Assembly: GCF_001984215.1 (NCBI RefSeq)
Contig: NZ_CP019420.1
Coordinates: forward strand, 2,232,001 to 2,296,000
Reading direction: 5' to 3'
Origin: Mycobacterium sp. MS1601
GTDB taxonomy: Bacteria > Actinomycetota > Actinomycetes > Mycobacteriales > Mycobacteriaceae
Length of the DNA stretch: 64,000 nucleotides
Part shown: one piece after another, positions 1-7,834 of the stretch
How the letters are laid out: the number at the start of each line of letters is the position of its first letter
Position numbering within the stretch: position 1 is the stretch's first letter
The notes under the pieces: model-generated
What the model saw: only the letters and a program-made list of their open reading frames with translations
The model's database searches: none
Told to the model about the DNA's origin: nothing
Made by a program: the position numbers and the translations under genes

Positions 1-1
1 C

Positions 2-955
2 GGGATAGGGGCGTTCAACGTCACCGATCTGGTGCAGGTCGAGGCAGTTCTGGACGCAGCAGAACAGACCAACTCGCCGGTGATCGTCCAGACGCTGGCG
101 GGCTCCTCTGCCTTCGGCTCCGACGAGCTGTTCTGGGAGATGATGCTGCGGACAGTGGATCGGTACCCTTCCGTTCCCACCGTGGTGCACCTCGACCACG
201 GCCCCGACGCAGCCACCTGCCGACGTGCTGTCGAAGCGGGCTTCAGCAGCGTCATGATCGACGGCAGCCTCGACCCGCAGACCCACCAGCCGGCCAGCTT
301 CGCGGCCAACGTCGCCGTCACCGCAGAGGTGGTGGAGTTCGCGCACGCCCGCGGGGTCTCGGTCGAGGGCGAACTCGGCACGATCGGAGGTTCCGAAGAT
401 GGCGGAACCCACCGCGAGATCGTGCTTGCCGACCCCAACGAGGCGGAAGCCTTCGTGGCACAAACCAACGTCGACGCACTCGCGGTGGCGATCGGAACCT
501 CGCACGGCGCCTACAAATTCGCGAGCCCACCCGATGGTTCGGTACTGCACATGGGTCTGATCTCAGAGATCTCGGCGAAGGTGCCGGACACCCATCTGGT
601 GATGCACGGCTCGTCCTCGCTGCCCGCGGATCTGCGCGCGGTGATCAACGCCCACGGTGGAACCCTTCCAGAATCCTGGGGTGTCCCCGAAGAGGAGAAG
701 GCCCGTTCCACCAAGCTCGGCGTCACCAAGATCAACCAGGGAATGGACTCCCATATGGCGTTCATGGCGGCTCTGCGAAGCAGCTTGGCCGCCGATGGCA
801 TAACGGTGGATCCGGCTCCGGCGCTGCGCGGCGCCCGAGAAGCGATGCGCGACATCATTGCCGAGCGCATGGTGGTGTTCGGGCAGGCGGGGCACGCCGG
901 TGAGTTCGCCGACACCGCCCCCTTCGTCGCGGCCTCGGCTCTGGTGCGGGGCTGA
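2..955 (+). CDS. Class II fructose-bisphosphate-aldolase family protein (5' truncated by the window)
   Basis: This is a class II, zinc-dependent aldolase of the Fba/KbaY/GatY type, which cleaves a ketose 1-phosphate to DHAP and an aldehyde. The reading frame is open to the window edge and the first visible residues (GIGAFNV) fit the N-terminal GAFNV motif of the family, so only a few residues are missing. Visible family motifs are HLDHG (metal/catalytic region), EGELG, GTSHGAYK and HGSSS. The segment after HGSSS (GGTLPESWGVPEEE) resembles the longer CbbA-type aldolases. The usual KxNxDTD motif is changed to KINQGMDS, so the substrate may not be fructose 1,6-bisphosphate. It lies 44 bp upstream of a LacI regulator and a YihS-like isomerase on the same strand, suggesting a dedicated sugar pathway. 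Family assignment is firm; the substrate is not known. Confidence 0.85.
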   Translation, partial: GIGAFNVTDLVQVEAVLDAAEQTNSPVIVQTLAGSSAFGSDELFWEMMLRTVDRYPSVPTVVHLDHGPDAATCRRAVEAGFSSVMIDGSLDPQTHQPASFAANVAVTAEVVEFAHARGVSVEGELGTIGGSEDGGTHREIVLADPNEAEAFVAQTNVDALAVAIGTSHGAYKFASPPDGSVLHMGLISEISAKVPDTHLVMHGSSSLPADLRAVINAHGGTLPESWGVPEEEKARSTKLGVTKINQGMDSHMAFMAALRSSLAADGITVDPAPALRGAREAMRDIIAERMVVFGQAGHAGEFADTAPFVAASALVRG

Positions 956-999
956 TCCACCCGTCGGAGATGATCGGAAGCTCGTAGCCGGGAGGGAAG

Positions 1000-2091
1000 A
1001 TGACAGAGACCGATCGTCCGCGCGGATTTCAACGCCCGCCGCGGCTGACCGACATCGCGCAGCGCGCCGGGGTGTCCATCAAGTCAGTCTCGCGGGTGCT
1101 CAACGACGAGCCGTACGTCACCGAGGAGCTGCGCGCCAAGGTGCTCGTAGCGGTCGAGGACCTCGGCTATGTCACCGACAACCGAGCCCGGGTGCTGCGC
1201 ACCAACAAGTCGGGGTTCCTCGGCATCATCGTTCCCGACATCCGCAACGGCTTCTTCGCGGGTCTGATCCATCAGTTCGAGAAGCGGCTTTCGGTGAGCG
1301 GCCAAACGATGCTTCTGGGGATCTCGGGGGAGCGCCCGGAACGCGAGGAAAAGTATCTCAAGCTGTTCCGCCAACAGCGGGTGGATGGGCTGGTGGTTCT
1401 CCCGACAGGTGCACCCAGCCTCGCAGATGTCGCCACGCGCGTGCCCACCGTGGTGCTCGACCGCACCCACGAATCCATCCACAACAGCGTCGATCACGTC
1501 CTGGTCCGCAACAAGGAAGCGGCGTACACCCTGACGCAGCATCTGATCGACAAGCGCGGGCTGCAGCGGGTCGCGATGGTTACCGGCGAGGCGACGATCT
1601 CCAGCGTTCGGGAGCGCCAATTGGGTTATCTGGAAGCCATCGAAGGGGCCGGACTCGAGCCGCTCATCAGCGCCGGACACACCTCGCGGGAGGCTGCGGC
1701 CGAGGGTGCCATAGACCTGATGTCGCGGATCGAGCCGCCGTTCGGGGTGCTCGCCACCGGTAACCGGATGTTCTGGGCGGTGATGACGGCGGCCAACCAT
1801 CTGCGGCTTTCGGTTCCCCGCGACGTCGCGGTGGTGACCTTCGACGGTATCGGTGACACCTCGTCACCGGGATTGCCGCCCACACAAGCGGTCCTGCCGG
1901 TCCCGACGATGGTAGCCAGGGCGTTGCAATTGCTGACCGAGCGGGAGAACGATCCCGGCCGCCCCTACCAGTCGGTGTCGCTGGATTGCGACATCGAATA
2001 CGGCGTCACCTGTGGGTGTATCGAACCCGTGTCCGCCTCCGGCGGGCCGCGCACCGCCCGCCGCCGCTCCGCGGGCGTTCGGGGGCATTAG
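1000..2091 (+). CDS. LacI-family transcriptional regulator
   Basis: A 363-residue LacI/GalR repressor. The N-terminal helix-turn-helix (about residues 14-35) contains LTDIAQRAGVSIKSVSRVLN, the classical LacI recognition signature, followed by a periplasmic-binding-protein-like effector domain (about 70-345). The ATG start is supported by the purine-rich GGGAGGGAAG immediately upstream. It sits between the class II aldolase and the AGE-family isomerase, all on the same strand, and its TAG stop directly abuts the isomerase GTG, so it probably controls this small sugar operon. The inducer is unknown; by context it would be a sugar or sugar phosphate handled by its neighbours. Confidence 0.9.
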   Translation: MTETDRPRGFQRPPRLTDIAQRAGVSIKSVSRVLNDEPYVTEELRAKVLVAVEDLGYVTDNRARVLRTNKSGFLGIIVPDIRNGFFAGLIHQFEKRLSVSGQTMLLGISGERPEREEKYLKLFRQQRVDGLVVLPTGAPSLADVATRVPTVVLDRTHESIHNSVDHVLVRNKEAAYTLTQHLIDKRGLQRVAMVTGEATISSVRERQLGYLEAIEGAGLEPLISAGHTSREAAAEGAIDLMSRIEPPFGVLATGNRMFWAVMTAANHLRLSVPRDVAVVTFDGIGDTSSPGLPPTQAVLPVPTMVARALQLLTERENDPGRPYQSVSLDCDIEYGVTCGCIEPVSASGGPRTARRRSAGVRGH

Positions 2092-3318
2092 GTGCCGTCG
2101 ACGCTGCCCGCACACCGGGCGTGGCTCGACCGCGAGCGCAGCCGCCTGTTGGCATTCGGCCGGCGGGTCGGACTCGATGGCGGAGGTGCCGCCTATCTGG
2201 GTGACGACGGTGAACCCGCACCGGAGTTCGGGGTCCAGACCTGGATCACCGCCCGGATGGTGTACGTGTACAGCCTCGGGCACCTACTGGGCGCCCCGGG
2301 CAGCGGTCCCATCGCCGATGCCGCGATGGCAGGCCTGACCGGGCGCCTACGCGACCGCGAGCACGGTGGCTGGTTCCGTGCACTGGACGCGTCGGGAATG
2401 CCGGACGCCGCCGCGGGGAAAAGCTGCTATGACCACGCGTTCGTGATGCTGGCGGCCTCCGCCGCGGTGCTTGCCGAACGACCGGGTGCGCAGTCACTGC
2501 TCAGCGACGCGACGGAGATCTACCTGCAGTACTTCTGGGACGCGACCGTTGGCCTGCCGGTCGACACCTGGGATGTGACCTTCACCCGCGCAGACGACTA
2601 CCGCGGCGTCAACGCCACCATGCACTCGGTCGAAGCGCTGCTCGCCGTCGCCGACTCCGTGCCTGCCGAGGACGCCCACGCTTGGCGCGCGCGTGCGCTA
2701 TCGGCGGTGCAGTTCGTCATCACGATGGCGCAGGCGCACGCCGACCGGATCCCCGAGCATTACAGCGCTTGCTGGCAGCCGGACCTGAACCTCAACCAGG
2801 ACAACCCCGGCGACCAGTTCAAGCCGTTCGGTGCCACCCCGGGCCACGGGCTGGAGTGGGCGCGGTTGATCCTGAACACCGAGGCTGTGACGGGGACAGA
2901 TCCCGAACTGGTGGTGGCAGCCACACGATTGTTCGACCGCGCGGTCGCCGACGGCTGGGCCGCCGACGGAGCGGAGGGCTTTGTCTACACGACCGACTGG
3001 GACGGTGTGCCGGTGGTGAGTCAACGCATGCACTGGGTGCTCGCCGAGGCGATCAACTCGGCTGCGGTGCTGTACAGACGCACCGCGGACCCACGATTCG
3101 CCCAGTGGTACACCACCTGGTGGGACTACGCGCGGCGCCACCTGATCGATGTCGAGCGAGGGTCATGGCTGCACGAACTCGACTCCGCCAACAGACCGGC
3201 GGCCACGGTGTGGCCAGGAAAGCCGGACCTCTACCACGCGTTTCAGACGACTCTCATCCCCCAGCTGCCGCTGGCTCCGACGCTGGCCCGGGCGCTTCGG
3301 GAGGGGCTGTTGCGCTGA
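2092..3318 (+). CDS. AGE-family sugar isomerase, YihS-like (sulfoquinovose / mannose isomerase type)
   Basis: A 408-residue (alpha/alpha)6-barrel protein of the N-acylglucosamine 2-epimerase superfamily. From memory it follows E. coli YihS closely over its whole length: WITARM near residue 51, DYRGVNATMH near 170, the TPGHGLEW helix near 245, DGFVYTTDWDG near 290, and VWPGKPDLYH near 378 carrying the C-terminal active-site histidine. YihS interconverts sulfoquinovose and sulfofructose and also acts on mannose/fructose; closely related actinobacterial enzymes are D-mannose isomerases. Translation starts at a GTG directly after the lacI stop, implying coupling. With a class II aldolase in the same cluster, an isomerase-kinase-aldolase pathway is plausible. 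Family confident, substrate inferred. Confidence 0.82.
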   Translation: MPSTLPAHRAWLDRERSRLLAFGRRVGLDGGGAAYLGDDGEPAPEFGVQTWITARMVYVYSLGHLLGAPGSGPIADAAMAGLTGRLRDREHGGWFRALDASGMPDAAAGKSCYDHAFVMLAASAAVLAERPGAQSLLSDATEIYLQYFWDATVGLPVDTWDVTFTRADDYRGVNATMHSVEALLAVADSVPAEDAHAWRARALSAVQFVITMAQAHADRIPEHYSACWQPDLNLNQDNPGDQFKPFGATPGHGLEWARLILNTEAVTGTDPELVVAATRLFDRAVADGWAADGAEGFVYTTDWDGVPVVSQRMHWVLAEAINSAAVLYRRTADPRFAQWYTTWWDYARRHLIDVERGSWLHELDSANRPAATVWPGKPDLYHAFQTTLIPQLPLAPTLARALREGLLR

Positions 3319-3414
3319 ACGGTGACCGGGGCGAGGGCTTCTGCTCGTCACATCATCAGATCGAGTTCACCTGGGCGCCACCGGAGATTGACGAGCGGAC
3401 CGTTCAATGGCCCT

Positions 3415-4104
3415 ATGAGTGAGACCGACACCCAGCCCGCCCCGAGTGAGGAACTGGACGCTGCCCGCGAGCAGCTGATCGTTGCCGAGATCGTCGACGA
3501 CGCTGACGGGGACCGCGTGGACTTCGACGAGGACTTCGACGACGATGACGCCGACGAGGATGACGAGGAGTACGAACGTGCCGTCATCGTGCTGCGCGAA
3601 GTCATCGAGCGTCAGCTCATCGCATGCCGCACGCTCAGCGCGCAGCTCACGGACACGGCCACCGACGTCACCGCCGCGCTGGTCGAATCGCCTGCCAAGG
3701 TGATCGAGGCGGTGCGCGAGGGCACCACACTGCCGAGCGCGGTCAGCCTGACCGCTGACGCGGTGACCGACGCGGCCATCCAGGCCGGCAGCCGGATCCG
3801 GGCGGCCGTCGGCTCCTACGTCAACTCGCAGGCGGCGCTGCCGGACGCGCTGATCATCGGCGCCGCCGAGGTCGCCGGCTCGGCGATCAGGGCGCAGGGC
3901 ACGGTGGCGTCCTCGGCGTTCGACGCCGCCTTCATGGTCGCGACCACAGCAGCCAGGGGAGACGACGTGCGCGACGCGTTCGACGAGGAATGGCAAGGCC
4001 TGCTGGCGACGGTGTCGTCGGTGCGCGACGACGTGGACGACACCGTCAGCGCCGCCCGGCGCCGCGTCCGCGACGCCCTACCGGTCATCCTCAACGCAGG
4101 CTGA
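3415..4104 (+). CDS. Hypothetical acidic protein
   Basis: A 229-residue protein that I do not recognise. The ATG at 3415 is preferred over a GTG at 3322 because the extra 31 residues are Arg/Ser-rich and unlike the rest. Residues about 25-55 are extremely acidic (runs of Asp/Glu), followed by a helical, Ala/Val/Thr-rich body with regularly spaced Asp, which could form an elongated helical or phasin-like fold. There is no signal peptide or clear transmembrane segment. It is convergent with the PPOX-fold gene and its stop codon lies in a palindrome that probably terminates transcription. No function is assigned. Confidence 0.6.
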   Translation: MSETDTQPAPSEELDAAREQLIVAEIVDDADGDRVDFDEDFDDDDADEDDEEYERAVIVLREVIERQLIACRTLSAQLTDTATDVTAALVESPAKVIEAVREGTTLPSAVSLTADAVTDAAIQAGSRIRAAVGSYVNSQAALPDALIIGAAEVAGSAIRAQGTVASSAFDAAFMVATTAARGDDVRDAFDEEWQGLLATVSSVRDDVDDTVSAARRRVRDALPVILNAG

Positions 4105-4116
4105 CATCAGCCTGCG
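4095..4116. terminator. Candidate bidirectional terminator hairpin between convergent genes
   Basis: CGCAGGCTGA (4095-4104) is followed after two bases by its exact reverse complement TCAGCCTGCG (4107-4116). The hairpin contains the stop codon of the acidic hypothetical gene and ends 4 bp from the stop of the opposing PPOX-fold gene, so it could serve both transcripts. No T-tract follows, which is common in mycobacteria. Confidence 0.55.
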
Positions 4117-4119
4117 GGA

Positions 4120-4545
4120 TCATCCCGGAAAGGCCCCGACGTCGGGCTCTGGCCCGAACACGAACCGCCTGCCGGTGATCTCGGTCGGCGCCACGCGGAC
4201 GAACCGCAGCTTCTGCGTGGCGATCCACGGGTAAAGCCCGGCCTGCTCGGCGTCATGGATCTCGTCAGCGGCGAACAGCACCTTCGCAGAGCCGCGGATG
4301 ATCACGCTCCAGCCTTCGGCGACGTTGTGGTCGTCGGCTTCGAACAGCACCTGATCGTTGGTCACCGCCCCGAAGAGCTTGGTGCCCTCGGCGGTCCGGA
4401 ACAGCACACTGCGCCGTTGCACCACAAAATTCACGGGGAAGATCTCGGCGCGGCCGTCGACGACGGTCACCAGCCTGCCCAGGTGCACCCCGGAAATCAG
4501 CTTCCAGCTGTCCTCGTCGTCGAGTGCGGTCACCGGTTGGTCCAT
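4120..4545 (-). CDS. Pyridoxamine 5'-phosphate oxidase (PPOX) family FMN-binding protein
   Basis: A 141-residue split-barrel flavoprotein related to NimA-like and PPOX-class proteins. Typical features are the N-terminal helix with DEDSWKLI, the strand HLGRLVTVVDG, IFPVNFVV, the SVLFRTAEGTK segment that would bind the flavin phosphate, and VIIRGSAKV. The start at MDQPV (4545) is chosen over an in-frame ATG 15 bp upstream because family members begin close to this point. It lies 69 bp downstream of the AhpD-like gene on the same strand and may be co-transcribed with it. Proteins of this family bind FMN or F420; the substrate cannot be read from the sequence, and true pyridoxamine-phosphate oxidase activity is not implied. 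Confidence 0.8.
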   Translation of the reverse strand: MDQPVTALDDEDSWKLISGVHLGRLVTVVDGRAEIFPVNFVVQRRSVLFRTAEGTKLFGAVTNDQVLFEADDHNVAEGWSVIIRGSAKVLFAADEIHDAEQAGLYPWIATQKLRFVRVAPTEITGRRFVFGPEPDVGAFPG

Positions 4546-4614
4546 GCACCCCATCCTCACCGATCGGCCCCGCCACCTGGAAGGGCCTCAGGGCACTCGG
4601 TGAGATTACGAAGG

Positions 4615-5088
4615 TCAGTGGCGGTGCGGGGGGCTCACCCGGGTGCTGACGCTGATCCGATTCCACGCATTGATCACGGTGACCATGGCGATCACCTGAC
4701 CGAGCTCCTGTTCGGTGAAAACGGCTGCGGCCCTTGCATACACCGCGTCGGAGACATGCCCGCCACGGGTCAGGTCGGTCATGTCCTCGGTGAGCGCCAA
4801 CGCGGCCTGCTCCTGCGCGGTGTACAACTCGCCTGCCTCTTCCCACGCCGACAGCAGGTAGATCCGCTGTTCGGTTTCGCCCTTCTTGCGGGCGTCGTGG
4901 CTGTGCATGTCGAGGCAGAACGCGCAGTGGTTGAGCTGGGAGGCCCGGATCTTGATCAACTCGGCGAGTGTGGGATCGATGTCCTTCTCCGCGGCCGCCG
5001 AGAGCGCCATCATGGCTTCGTAGAACTCCGGGGCCACGCGGTTGAGGGTGAGGCGGGTGAGCTTCTGGGGGTCCAGTACCTGTGTCAT
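4615..5088 (-). CDS. Carboxymuconolactone decarboxylase / AhpD-like family protein
   Basis: A 157-residue all-helical protein of the CMD/AhpD superfamily. The redox motif is intact: Cys55-x-x-Cys58 within NHCAFCLDMH, followed by His62, as in the AhpD peroxidase-associated active site. The family uses the cysteine pair for alkylhydroperoxidase or disulfide exchange chemistry. It is transcribed divergently from the MocR regulator with only 50 bp between start codons, an arrangement common for MocR/CMD pairs, so it is a likely target of that regulator. The PPOX-fold flavoprotein follows downstream. Confidence 0.85.
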   Translation of the reverse strand: MTQVLDPQKLTRLTLNRVAPEFYEAMMALSAAAEKDIDPTLAELIKIRASQLNHCAFCLDMHSHDARKKGETEQRIYLLSAWEEAGELYTAQEQAALALTEDMTDLTRGGHVSDAVYARAAAVFTEQELGQVIAMVTVINAWNRISVSTRVSPPHRH

Positions 5089-5138
5089 GTCCTCAAACCT
5101 AGGACGGAAACGGCCCGTGATGCTGGTTCAATTCAGAC

Positions 5139-6572
5139 ATGACTTCGTGGGCCAATTCTCGCGACCTGCACTTGGACCTGCAAGCCGCCCTGACGCCGGG
5201 CGCCCGCGGTGTTCGCGAGGATCTCGTGACCGCCCTGCGTGACGCCGTGCGCGACGGCCGGCTCACGGCGGGCACCGTGCTGCCCTCGTCCCGCGCGCTG
5301 GCGGTCGATCTTGGCGTGGCTCGCAACACCGTTGCCGACGTTTACGCCGAACTGGTTGCCGAGGGCTGGCTGGCCTCCAAACAGGGCGCGGGCACCTGGG
5401 TGGGGGACTCCGAACACCTCCGTCGGCACCGGAGCGTTCCGGCGCGCCCCAGGGGCGCGATCGCGCCGCCCCGGCACAACCTGATGCCCGGTTCGGGAGA
5501 CGTCGCCCAGTTTCCTCGCACCGCCTGGCTGGCATCGGTCCGCCGTGCGTTGACCAACGCCCCGACCGAGGCCTTGCGGATGAACGACCCCCGCGGCCGG
5601 CCTGAGCTGCGGAACGCCGTCGCCGATTACCTGGCACGCGCCCGCGGCGTGCGGGCCAGCTCGGACTCTGTCGTGATCACCGCGGGCACAAGACATTCGG
5701 TGGAGATCATGGCGCGGCTGTTCGGGCCCACCCGTCCCATAGCCGCAGAAGCCTACGGGCTGTTCATCTTTCGCGACTGCATCACGGCGGCGGGCGGTGC
5801 GACGGTGCCCATCGGTTTCGACGACCTGGGCGCGTCCGTGGACGATCTCGCCAAGGTGGACGCCCCCGCTGTCCTGGTGACACCGGCGCACCACTACCCC
5901 CACGGTGTGCCGCTGCACCCCAGTCGGCGCACCGCGATGGTCGAATGGGCCGAGCGCACGGACAGCCTGGTACTGGAGGATGATTACGACGGCGAGTTCC
6001 GCTACGACCGCCAGCCGGTAGGCGCACTGCAGAGCTTGGATCCACAGCGCGTGGTGTATCTGGGATCGACGAGCAAGAGCTTGACGCCGGTGCTACGGCT
6101 GGGCTGGATGGTGGTACCCACCGCACTGGTGGACGACGTGGTGTCGGCCGCCGGCGGCAACCAGTGGTACGTCGACGGCATCAGCCAGCTGACCATGGCC
6201 GACTTCATCGTTACAGGCAACTACGACAAGCACATTCGCCGAATGCGCAACATCTACCGGCGTCGCCGCGACACCCTGGTGCAGCGTCTGGCACCATTGG
6301 CGCCCGCCGTCACCATCACCGGCCTCTCGGCGGGTCTGCACCTGCTGCTGATGCTGCCCGAAGGCACTGAACCCGAGGTGCTGCGCCGCGCCGGCGAGGC
6401 CGGCGTCGGCATCGAAGGACTGTCACGGCTGCGACATCCGTTGGCGAGCAACAGCATTCCACGGCCCGACGGTATCGTCGTCAACTTCGGCACCCCGGGT
6501 GAGCATGCGTTCTCACCTGCCGTGGACGCGTTGCTCGGTGTCCTGACCGACACTCTGCGCCGGTCAGCGTAA
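5139..6572 (+). CDS. MocR/PdxR-family transcriptional regulator (GntR HTH fused to aminotransferase fold)
   Basis: A 477-residue MocR-type regulator. Residues about 12-80 are a GntR winged helix (LTAGTVLPSSRALAVDLGVA), and residues about 110-470 form a fold-type I aminotransferase domain that binds PLP. The PLP lysine region is visible as LGSTSKSLTPVLRLGW, and the cofactor-contacting segment as LEDDYDGEFRYD. Such proteins sense PLP or a PLP adduct and usually control a divergent gene, here the AhpD-like protein. No pdxS/pdxT genes are adjacent, so a role specifically in vitamin B6 synthesis is not supported. Its 3' end overlaps the opposing HD-domain gene by 9 bp. Confidence 0.88.
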   Translation: MTSWANSRDLHLDLQAALTPGARGVREDLVTALRDAVRDGRLTAGTVLPSSRALAVDLGVARNTVADVYAELVAEGWLASKQGAGTWVGDSEHLRRHRSVPARPRGAIAPPRHNLMPGSGDVAQFPRTAWLASVRRALTNAPTEALRMNDPRGRPELRNAVADYLARARGVRASSDSVVITAGTRHSVEIMARLFGPTRPIAAEAYGLFIFRDCITAAGGATVPIGFDDLGASVDDLAKVDAPAVLVTPAHHYPHGVPLHPSRRTAMVEWAERTDSLVLEDDYDGEFRYDRQPVGALQSLDPQRVVYLGSTSKSLTPVLRLGWMVVPTALVDDVVSAAGGNQWYVDGISQLTMADFIVTGNYDKHIRRMRNIYRRRRDTLVQRLAPLAPAVTITGLSAGLHLLLMLPEGTEPEVLRRAGEAGVGIEGLSRLRHPLASNSIPRPDGIVVNFGTPGEHAFSPAVDALLGVLTDTLRRSA

Positions 6573-7187
6573 CGACGCCAGCTCCGCGTTCATGTTGGCC
6601 ACCGCCCTGGCCTCCCACTCGCGACGCGCCAGCGGGGTGCGGTAGAGACCGGGCCCGGCCAGCAGCGCCTCGATGACGCGGGCACGCGCGGCGCGGAAAT
6701 CAGCGTCGGACACGTGGGCGTACTCCTGGCGGATCAGCGCGGAGTTGCGCTGATACAACTCCCGCGGCAAGGCCAGTCCGGCCAGGTCGGCGTCGGACAG
6801 TGCCTCGGCGTTGGTGTCGCCGGCGGCAGGGTTGTGCTCGAGGGTCATCCGCACCAACCGGGCCACCTCGGCCACCAGGTCCGCGTCGACGCCGAGGGCG
6901 GCCAGATCGGACTCGGCCAGCTGGGCACTGCGTTCCTCATCGTCGGAGCGTCCGGCGTACACCGCGTCGTGATACCAGGCTGCCAGCCGCACCGCGTCGG
7001 CGTCGGCGGCATAACCGCTCAGTTCTTCCACCGAGGCCAGGATGGCCCGTAGATGGGCAAGATCGTGATAGCGGCGGTGCGGTTCGGCCCAACGCGCCAG
7101 CAATGCCTGGCCGGCGACCGCGACGTCCCCGGTATGACTGGTGTGACGCGCCAGCAGCGCATCCCACGCCTCGAGCAGATCCTGCAC
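6564..7187 (-). CDS. HD-domain predicted metal-dependent phosphohydrolase
   Basis: A 207-residue protein of the predicted HD-superfamily hydrolases. The motifs RRYHDLAHL (near residue 35) and AAWYHDAVY (near 65) supply the histidines and the His-Asp pair that coordinate metal. The GTG at 7187 (VQDLLEAWDALL) is chosen because the frame upstream runs through the 59-bp tandem repeats and antisense to gtrA, giving non-native sequence. It is divergent from gtrA and convergent with the MocR gene. The substrate is unknown, as for most of this family. Confidence 0.75.
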   Translation of the reverse strand: MQDLLEAWDALLARHTSHTGDVAVAGQALLARWAEPHRRYHDLAHLRAILASVEELSGYAADADAVRLAAWYHDAVYAGRSDDEERSAQLAESDLAALGVDADLVAEVARLVRMTLEHNPAAGDTNAEALSDADLAGLALPRELYQRNSALIRQEYAHVSDADFRAARARVIEALLAGPGLYRTPLARREWEARAVANMNAELASLR

Positions 7188-7202
7188 CCAGCCATTCTTG
7201 CA

Positions 7203-7379
7203 GCCGGCTGCCCGGTCGACGACGCGGCGAGGAACGAGCCGGGGAGAGAGGGCCGGGCCATGCCAGCTGCCCGGTCGACGACGCGGCGAGGAACGAGCCG
7301 GGGAGACAGGGCCGGGCCATGCCAGCTGCCCGGTCGACGACGCGGCGAGGAACGAGCCGGGGAGAGAGGGCCGGGCCAT
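7203..7379. repeat. Three 59-bp tandem repeats (minisatellite, MIRU/VNTR-like)
   Basis: Three head-to-tail copies of a 59-bp unit begin at 7203, 7262 and 7321; the shared word CCCGGTCGAC recurs at 7211, 7270 and 7329. Copies are nearly identical, differing at a few positions such as GCCGGCTG versus GCCAGCTG at the start of copy 1 and a GAGAGAG/GAGACAG change. The array fills the divergent gap between the HD-domain gene and gtrA, ending 24 bp before the gtrA start. The unit is not a multiple of three and no gene is likely inside it. There are no spacers, so it is not CRISPR. It resembles the short intergenic minisatellites of mycobacteria in size and setting. Confidence 0.9.
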
Positions 7380-7390
7380 GTCATCTGCCG

Positions 7391-7396
7391 TAGGCT
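7391..7396 (+). promoter_or_regulatory. Candidate -10 element (TAGGCT) for leaderless gtrA
   Basis: TAGGCT matches the mycobacterial TANNNT -10 consensus and lies 7 nt before the gtrA ATG, the spacing expected when transcription starts at or next to the start codon. No Shine-Dalgarno is present. Confidence 0.4.
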
Positions 7397-7403
7397 TCCG
7401 CCG

Positions 7404-7814
7404 ATGGCCGAGCCTCCTATGCCGCCCAACCTGAGCCTCGCCACCCAGGTGTGGCGATTCCTCGTCACCGGCGGGCTGTCGGCAGTGGTCGACTTCGGCC
7501 TCTACCTGCTGTTCCTCGAACTGGACTGGCACGTCAACGTCGCCAAGACCGTGAGCTTCATCGCAGGCACCACCACGGCCTACCTGATCAACCGACGGTG
7601 GACCTTCCAGGCCTCGCCCAACCGGGCCCGCTTCATCGCCGTGATGGTGCTGTACGCGCTGACCTATGCGGTGCAGGTCGGAATCAACTACCTCTTCTAT
7701 ACGGAGTGGGACGACAAGCCGTGGCGGGTGCCGGTGGCGTTCGTCATCGCGCAGGGCACAGCGACTGTCATCAACTTCGTGGTGCAGCGCGCGGTGATCT
7801 TCCGGCTCAAGTAG
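7404..7814 (+). CDS. GtrA-family membrane protein (Rv3789 orthologue)
   Basis: A 136-residue integral membrane protein with four predicted transmembrane helices typical of GtrA, starting [19 protein letters not shown] and containing the family motif YLINRRWTF. In M. tuberculosis the Rv3789 protein sits in the same place before dprE1; it was proposed first as a decaprenyl-phospho-arabinose flippase and later as an anchor that recruits AftA, so the exact role is debated. The ATG at 7404 is used because it follows a TAGGCT -10-like element at leaderless distance; an internal ATG lies five codons later. It begins the arabinan gene run gtrA-dprE1-dprE2-aftA-embC. Confidence 0.9.
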   Translation: MAEPPMPPNLSLATQVWRFLVTGGLSAVVDFGLYLLFLELDWHVNVAKTVSFIAGTTTAYLINRRWTFQASPNRARFIAVMVLYALTYAVQVGINYLFYTEWDDKPWRVPVAFVIAQGTATVINFVVQRAVIFRLK

Positions 7815-7821
7815 AGGCAGG

Positions 7822-7827
7822 TACCCT
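7822..7827 (+). promoter_or_regulatory. Candidate -10 element (TACCCT) for leaderless dprE1
   Basis: TACCCT fits TANNNT and is followed by 7 nt and the dprE1 ATG. The 20-bp gtrA-dprE1 gap contains no good ribosome binding site, so leaderless initiation or read-through coupling are the alternatives. Confidence 0.3.
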
Positions 7828-7834
7828 CGTCTCG

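Noticed and set aside
7203..7379. CRISPR array
   Set aside because: Repeats are directly adjacent with no spacers, only three copies, and no cas genes nearby.
7188..7532. N-terminal extension of the HD-domain protein through the tandem repeats
   Set aside because: The added 115 codons run antisense to gtrA and through the 59-bp repeats in shifting frames; family alignment begins at the GTG at 7187.
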